A DNA stretch of 64,000 nt, taken from Sisyra terminalis. Lineage: Eukaryota; Arthropoda; Insecta; Neuroptera; Sisyridae. Each line of letters opens with the position of its first letter. Within the stretch, counting starts at the first letter, position 1. The stretch is from NCBI GenBank assembly GCA_958496175.1, contig OY292275.1:14880001-14944000 (forward strand), written 5' to 3'. The notes below the pieces were generated by a model. The model made no database searches. It was given only the letters and a program-made list of their open reading frames with translations, and was not told where the DNA came from. Below are positions 57,922 to 64,000 of the stretch, one piece after another. The translations under genes were made by a program, and so were the position numbers.

Positions 57922-59158
57922 TTTTTTTTTTTTTATATATATAAATCGGCCATCAGGATCTAGGTCCTATAATCCGATTTGATGACCGGAGCTGACGTGA
58001 TGGAGATCACTCCCAGTGGAGGAATCTCCCTATGCCTCTACTTGGCACTTTTCTTTTTAGCCGTCTTTCATTTTGGTGCACCAAAAGTGGCGGAATCAGG
58101 GGATTTGAGTGTTGATTCAACTTTCCAAAATGATTGGTGGTACGTACGGTAATGGAGTCGGTGACTGATGAGGTGTGTAAGTCTCTTCGGAGAGTCTCAT
58201 TTGTGACATACCATGGAGCATCTGCCAACTGTCTCAGGATCTTTGATTGGGTGGCATGGATTAATTTAATGCTTGACTTACTGGCAGAGCCCCACAGCTC
58301 AATACCGTACGACCAGATTGGCACTATTACTGCTTTGTAAATAAGTAGTTTATCCTCAAGGGGAAGTTTAGAGCCCCTACCCAACAGCCAGTATAACTGT
58401 GTGAAACTCTTGTTAATATAATTTCGTTTTTGGATGATGTGAGGTTTCCAGGTCAGCCTCCTGTCCAGATGAACACCAAGGTATTTGACGGTGTCGGACG
58501 ACGGGATTTCAGTTGAGTCCAGATTGGCCGGGGGGCCCGTTCCTTTCCTAAGAGTGAAGGTCACTTGGACTGATTTGGACTTATTGATAGTGATTTTCCA
58601 TTTTCCAGCCCAAGTGCCCAATAGATTTAAATGGTGCTGGATGTACTGAGAGGCAATTACGGCGTCCTCGTGAGTAGCCATAATCACCGTATCGTCCGCG
58701 AATGTCCCCGTCAAGGTGTTATCTGTGGTAGGCAGATCCGAGGTATATAATAAGTATAGTAGGGGCCCTAAAACACTACCTTGAGGTACTCCCGATTTAA
58801 TCGGAAAGGAGTCAGAGCACTCATGGCCTACTCTTGTATTAAAGAATCGATCCTGAAGATACGATCTGAATAGTTTCCAGAGGTGAGGCATACACTTCTT
58901 TATTTTGAAAAGCAGGCCGTCGTGCCAAACCCTGTCGAACGCCTGGCTTATGTCTATAAATACTGAGTGGCAGTATTTTTTTTGTTCAAAAGCCCTATTT
59001 ATTTGCTCGACCAGTCTGTGGCATTGTTGGATAGTGGAATGCTGGCATCTAAAACCAAATTTATGACTAGGGACTTTTTCGGATATTTCATCTGTTAGGG
59101 ATAGGATTAGCCTTTCTAATAGTTTGGAAATGGTGGATAAGAGGCTAATACTAATTAC
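57922..59158 (-). mobile_element. Jockey-clade-like LINE, 5'-truncated, reverse transcriptase C-terminal part
   Basis: A continuous frame on minus runs from the truncation point near 59158 to a stop at 58007. RT motifs in order: SLLSTISKLLERLIL, FGFRCQHSTIQQ, the first catalytic block SVFIDISQAFDRVWH, SGVPQGSVLGPLLYLLY, the catalytic F-A-D-D box (GTFADDTVIMA), WKITINKSKSVQVTF, VKYLGVHLDRRLTWK and the thumb region SYGIELWGSAS. The element ends in a 3' tail of TATATATA plus an A-run (57922-57940). The endonuclease and first ORF are missing. The lack of stops or frameshifts over 380 codons suggests a fairly recent insertion. No target duplication was found. Confidence 0.93.
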
Positions 59159-61957
59159 CTAAGAGGCTAAATTAATAAATTGAATACGAAATTTAAGTTA
59201 TATGTTTTCAGCGACAAAAAACTGCCTAATTAGAAGACAATTCGATTTACATTGACATTAAAGTAATTTAAAAACATGAACATTGAAAGAAGTGCGTTTG
59301 AAGAATGGGTCTATTAAGATCTTTTGATCAAGAATAGGAACCACCTACAGGTCGGAATTTTATAATATTTCAAGCATTCTTTGTGTATTCTATACATTTA
59401 TTAGATATTGAAGCACAAGTTTTTTCTTTTAATTTTTATAAAAAAACTTACCTAAAATAGCAACTTTTAATTGATTTTTTGTTGGCAAAATTGTTATTGC
59501 TTCATCTAAAATTAATTTTCGTGTTTCTTCAATTAAGAGACGTAGATTTCTATTAGAATATAAAATCTCTTAACAAAATTCCGTGCAACTTTTTCTATAG
59601 ATCGTTAGATTCACAAAAAAAAAATAAACCAACTTTGTTGATTGAAATGTTGGCAAAAGTGTGCTACAATTTTTTCTTTCCTCATCAAGTTTGACTTGAT
59701 TTGATTTTCAAGCGAATAAATCGATTTTTCGATTCTGGTGTTATACGAGAATGTGAAAGACCAAATGAGGCACGCATTACTGCACGTTGGTCGTTCGCGG
59801 TCGTTCCGTGTATAATTGACTGTACAAATTATCAGTTATTTATGTAATGAGTTGCTTTTCAAACTGTTGTTAAACGTTTTTCGTGAACGATTATATCTTA
59901 AAATAAAATGAAGAAAAAAAAACAGATTGGTATTTCACCAGGCTCTCACTCCCTCACATCAATTTTCAACATTAAAATTTTAAGTTATATGTATACGTGT
60001 AGATACATACCTTAGATTTAACAATACAGTAAAAGCGCGTTTCTCGTCCCTATACAGATTTAATATTTGAAAAAAAAACAATTTATTCGGTCATTTTATT
60101 AATTAATGGGAGAATCGAGCTATTGGATTTTTAGTTGATTTGTGGGTGGAATTGATAGTTTCGAATAAACCACTCCTACAATATTCCAATGCTTTGGAAT
60201 TTTTTTCTTCAAATCTCAGTTTTGTTGAATCGAAAAATATTTGTTGAAAATTAATTTCAAGTTGAATAAAATGAGCATTTCAAAGAGTTATTCAAATGAA
60301 GTAAGATAAGCGGAAATCGGATCGAGTGGCTGTTTGGTTGCACGAATGAATATCGTTTGTTCGATAGACAGCTCATAAATCGATACATCGATTTGATTAA
60401 TAACCGATTAGCTCATATTTTTGCTAATAAACGATTTAAACATAATTAATAGACTTGCACGTTGACCAGCATATAATTTGTGGCCGAACCACCCAGGTTT
60501 TGTTCGCATTCATTCGACCAAAGCGTAAACGAAATGCAATCCGATGCAACATCGTCTTTCATATCTCAACTCTGCATTAAATTTGCTAGTCGTCGAGGTT
60601 TTCACGCTGATGGAGTTTGGTCGGGAACGGCGTTACGTTTAATTACACAACCACGTTCCCAACAATCTCAAAACCGCCCCGATTTCATATCACTGACAAT
60701 CCTCAATACTTTATATTAAATAGTATCATTTGTACATCATTAATAATAATAGCTTTCTAAATTCAAACTTTTTTGTCACATGCAAACGTTTACCGAATTT
60801 TGATAGAATACTTTGTGGTACTTTCATATTCCACGTTAAGTACATTGAATACTGGAGTAACTCATAAATGGTCGTTTCGATTTATACCTACAATTGATTT
60901 CAAAGTTTTCACATACTGTTATTCCATTCTATGAGAATCAATTTATGTCATTCTATTTCATTTGGCATCACTTAATGTTAATTGTTACTTCTTTGAATAG
61001 ATTGCGTGGAATGGAATGATTGTAAGGAAACCCAAATAGTCAAACCAATTTCAATGTAGTGCAATATCAAACAAAGGGTGCTACTCAGGATAGCCTATGT
61101 CAATGTTTTTGCTAGTTATCAACATATTCTCTTTAAAACTACTGGTTACTTCAAAATTGAATTTTGAAACTTCAATTTGAGTTTACTGAAAATTCTGCTA
61201 AAATTCAGTAATAAGCAGATATATTACATACAATTATGCACAATATTTTTAATTTTTACGAGTGCTTCGCTTCTGATAAGTTTCTTATGAATCCAGAGGA
61301 TGTATTTTTGAGATTACTGCATTATAAAATTTTCGATGACAGAAAACGTTTACTAATTTAGTATTTTTGGTTTAGAGTGTGCGACAGGAGATAACAATTC
61401 AATTTACTTACCAATATACAAAGGTTCTATTGTATACTTCAGTTATTTTTTTCTTCAGTTTTATTTCTAGTCGCTGTATAACTGCATTAGTTTCCAACAA
61501 ATTTTTGGATTCTATTAATCAAAAATTTTTAAATGCCAATTCCCAGGGATTGCAACCCAGGGCTCCAACCCAGACCTACTCATCTATAGAGCGATGATGA
61601 TGACCACTACGCCAATAAGAAAGTTTTTTCTTATATTCTATTGTAATTTCCGGAAACCTCTTCTTTGAAATTCTCTACAATATATTCTAGAAGAAATGAA
61701 ATCTGCAAACCCTGGTAACCTGAGCGAACTGAATTAGTTCCATCGGTTCTGAGTTAAAGATGGTCTATAAAACAGTCAATTTTTTTGCATCTTCATGGGT
61801 GGAAAATTATTCCAACGATGCAAAGAAGTTTCTCCACATAGCGATATCACATTCGCATATCTGAAAAATTCCAATTTTCTTCCTCCCGAGACTTCAATCA
61901 TGTAGATTACGCAATGTCAACATTTTTTTAAAGTTCTTGGTTTATAATAGTGTGCAC
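59159..61957. other. Stretch without a supported gene
   Basis: Less AT-rich patches at 59740-59800 (TTGGTCGTTCGCGGTCGTTCC) and 60480-60670 could be regulatory or untranslated exons, but no splice-bounded coding exon is convincing. The GAGGCTAA word is duplicated beside the LINE 5' end (59140-59172). Confidence 0.35.
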
Positions 61958-62135
61958 TCTTCTTCTTCCTTTTATTTAGACATCTTCGTCAACGAAGGTT
62001 GGCAATTGCATTGGCAAAGGCTAGTTTATCATCTGCGGTTCTTATGAGTTGTTTAAGGTTTAAACTTGGCCATTGTCTTATGTTCCTCCTATATGGTAAT
62101 TTTTCCGTTCTTTTCCATGGCTTTCCTCGCTTAAC
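61958..62135 (-). mobile_element. RTE-like LINE 3'-end fragment
   Basis: Read on minus it encodes GKPWKRTEKLPYRRNIRQWP, then SLNLKQLIRTADDKLAFANA and IANLR before a stop. This is the terminal region of RTE-type polyproteins (…W…L…R.A.D…). It is followed by an (AAG)n tail. It is a different copy and subfamily from 31870-32497. Confidence 0.75.
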
Positions 62136-64000
62136 TCAAGCAAAGATCGAGAATCGATGAATAGTGACCCATTCATGAGTTCTTAATGGATTAAAAGGGG
62201 ATGATACAATCAACTAGTCGTTAAAGAAGTGTGAAAAAACGGGGGTAAAATATAAAATATAGGGCTTAGAGTTATTTTTTAATGAATACGGATCATTCTT
62301 TTTGCTAAAATCCCCATCTTATCTTGCTACGCCACCATCTTCTACGTGAAAAAGATGAATTTAACTTTTTGAAAATTGTAAGTTTGGATTATTTTATGAC
62401 GCATTTGGCTTAATTGCAAAATGAAATGATATTTAAAAAAACCTAATACAAGAAAGAGTGTATACCTAAACCCAACATCAAATGTCTTAAGAACGTTTAG
62501 AGCTTATTTAAGGGATTAAGAATTTATTATAATATCGCATAAAAAAACAAAATTCTTAAATAATTCAGATTCTGATACGTTAACTGTTGCGTTATTATTT
62601 AGTAAACATCAGAAGAAATGGAGAATATCAGGATATACGATATACTTTGAAACAATTGTTGCTACGCACAATGTAACAATGTAGATATATAGTGAGTCAC
62701 AAAATATCTAAAAGTAACCAGAATATTAAAGTAGTTCCCTAGGAAAAATAGATAGATATAATTAAAATGAATTAAAAAAATCGGTGAGTAAACAGAGTGT
62801 AACGTTGCAACTTTCACAAGTAGTAATCTGTAATTATATAATTCTTTTTTCCACTAAAAAATAAGAAGCTGATTTTTAACATTCTCTAGCAGCTCAAAGC
62901 TCTGTTATATGAGTACATATCTTTGCCTTATCGAACCATTTATAAGTTCAAAACCTCTAGCTCTAATATTCAAGATTTACAAGTATTAGTTCGATTAAGT
63001 TCATTATTATTTATACTGAAGTGCCGCAGGCCAAGCGACCAAGCGATTGGAAATTGGAAAAATTTCCTGCGCAACTATTTGCAATTCCGTTAAATTGTTC
63101 CGTAATATCGCTTCAAATTCATCTTACAATTTATGAAGTTAAACGCGGAAAAGAAGAGGGTGTTTTGTAGTTTGAAAAGATAATGCGAGCGTTTTTTGTG
63201 TTGTTGTAGTATTATTTTTTTTACAATGAAGAGACAACAATAATAAAGGACACGCAGAGGGTAGTGGAGAGACGGGGCGAAGATAAATGTTCACGAATAA
63301 GGAAATGAACGTGGGATTTGGAAATTGGACCAGTTGCAGGAGAAGTGATGGGATGATTGCCGTTGGAATAGTTGGAAGTGTGAGAGATCAATCGTTCATC
63401 GTTCGTTGATTGCGTGATCGAGGGAAATTTACATATGCCAGCCTTTGTTAGTTGCACAAAAAACAAGATAATCCATAAATTTGTTTGGCAAAAGAGTATA
63501 TGATGATGATACGGAGGACATGCCGCAATGGTGGACATGCAACAAATAGCCACAGCAAAGGTCAAAATTTCGAATCCTATTTAGTTTTGAATAAGAGTAT
63601 CGAGCCGAGATGAAATGAAACGAAACGAAACGAAGAAAATGTTGTTTATATTGTTTAATAAACATTAAGTATCGAACCCCATAGCTCACGACCTATAATT
63701 AGTACGGCGAGTTGGGAGAGTTGAGGCTTTTCAATGAAAAGTTTGCGCCGACGCGACCATTTGGATCCATGTGGATCCATCGGATTTGCGTGTGCTGGGC
63801 GGAGTTGACCCTAAAGATCCACGGGGTCGTCACTTGCCGGCCGTTTACTGGACGTGAGAAATCCTACATGTTTATTGAAACTCGCTACAGAAAGATTCTT
63901 TCTCAAATGCGAATAAGCTGAATTCTTACACACTTGCCTATTCGAGGATTCTTTGACTAGATACTTTTAATAGCGTATTAAATATTAATCTCTCACTACT
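62136..64000. other. Right edge: no supported gene, GC-richer towards the end
   Basis: 62136-63000 is AT-rich and featureless. From about 63000 to 63930 the composition becomes more GC-rich with several CG dinucleotides (GCGCCGACGCGACC, GGTCGTCACTTGCCGGCCG), which could be a promoter or untranslated exon. Open frames here show no family motif and no clear splice-bounded coding exon. Confidence 0.35.

Noticed and set aside
60480..60719. 79-codon plus frame in a less AT-rich patch
   Set aside because: Start is not ATG, no recognised domain, and no convincing acceptor/donor pair; noted only as a possible regulatory patch.

Overview
The window looks like nuclear DNA of a holometabolous insect, possibly a beetle. 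It is strongly AT-rich, has short GT-AG introns (56-58 nt in several genes), and most long open frames match animal gene families. Selenoprotein M is present as a cysteine version, which fits insect lineages that lost selenocysteine. The order-level guess is weak. There are no rRNA genes, canonical tRNA genes or CRISPR arrays.

Left part (1-17.9 kb): a Tc1-like transposase fragment at the edge, one exon of an LMX1-type LIM-homeobox gene on the minus strand (4774-4976), diverged tandem repeats (7.3-8.6 kb) followed by a tRNA-like SINE candidate, then two paralogous secreted cysteine-rich genes arranged tail to tail (9944-10603 plus, 12124-12779 minus). Four short hAT-type non-autonomous elements are scattered here, three with readable 8-bp target duplications.

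Gene cluster (17.9-30.1 kb): EXT1/tout-velu (heparan sulfate polymerase) on minus, a divergent small unknown ORF, selenoprotein M (Cys form), an RNF5/RNF185 E3 ligase on minus, and an intronless DNAI4/WDR78-type axonemal dynein intermediate chain. Three of these act in the secretory pathway (Golgi glycosyltransferase, ER redox protein, ER membrane ubiquitin ligase). No operon-like link is implied.

Right part (31-64 kb): mostly intronic or intergenic and rich in mobile DNA. A GC-richer non-coding first exon candidate at 33.25-33.62 kb and a small first coding exon candidate at 52.05 kb, both on plus, suggest a gene with very long introns whose body lies beyond the window. Around them sit RTE-like and Jockey-like LINE fragments, two inverted copies of a TTAA-flanked MITE, two foldback elements that share a hammerhead-like RNA core with different but self-complementary helices, a 743-bp inverted-repeat element inside a tandem repeat whose sister units preserve the empty site, and a solo LTR with three heat-shock-element-like arrays upstream of a TATA box.

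The most unusual signals are the covarying hammerhead-like motif in the foldback elements, the heat-shock-like solo LTR, and the hAT element that appears to supply the poly(A) signal of EXT1.
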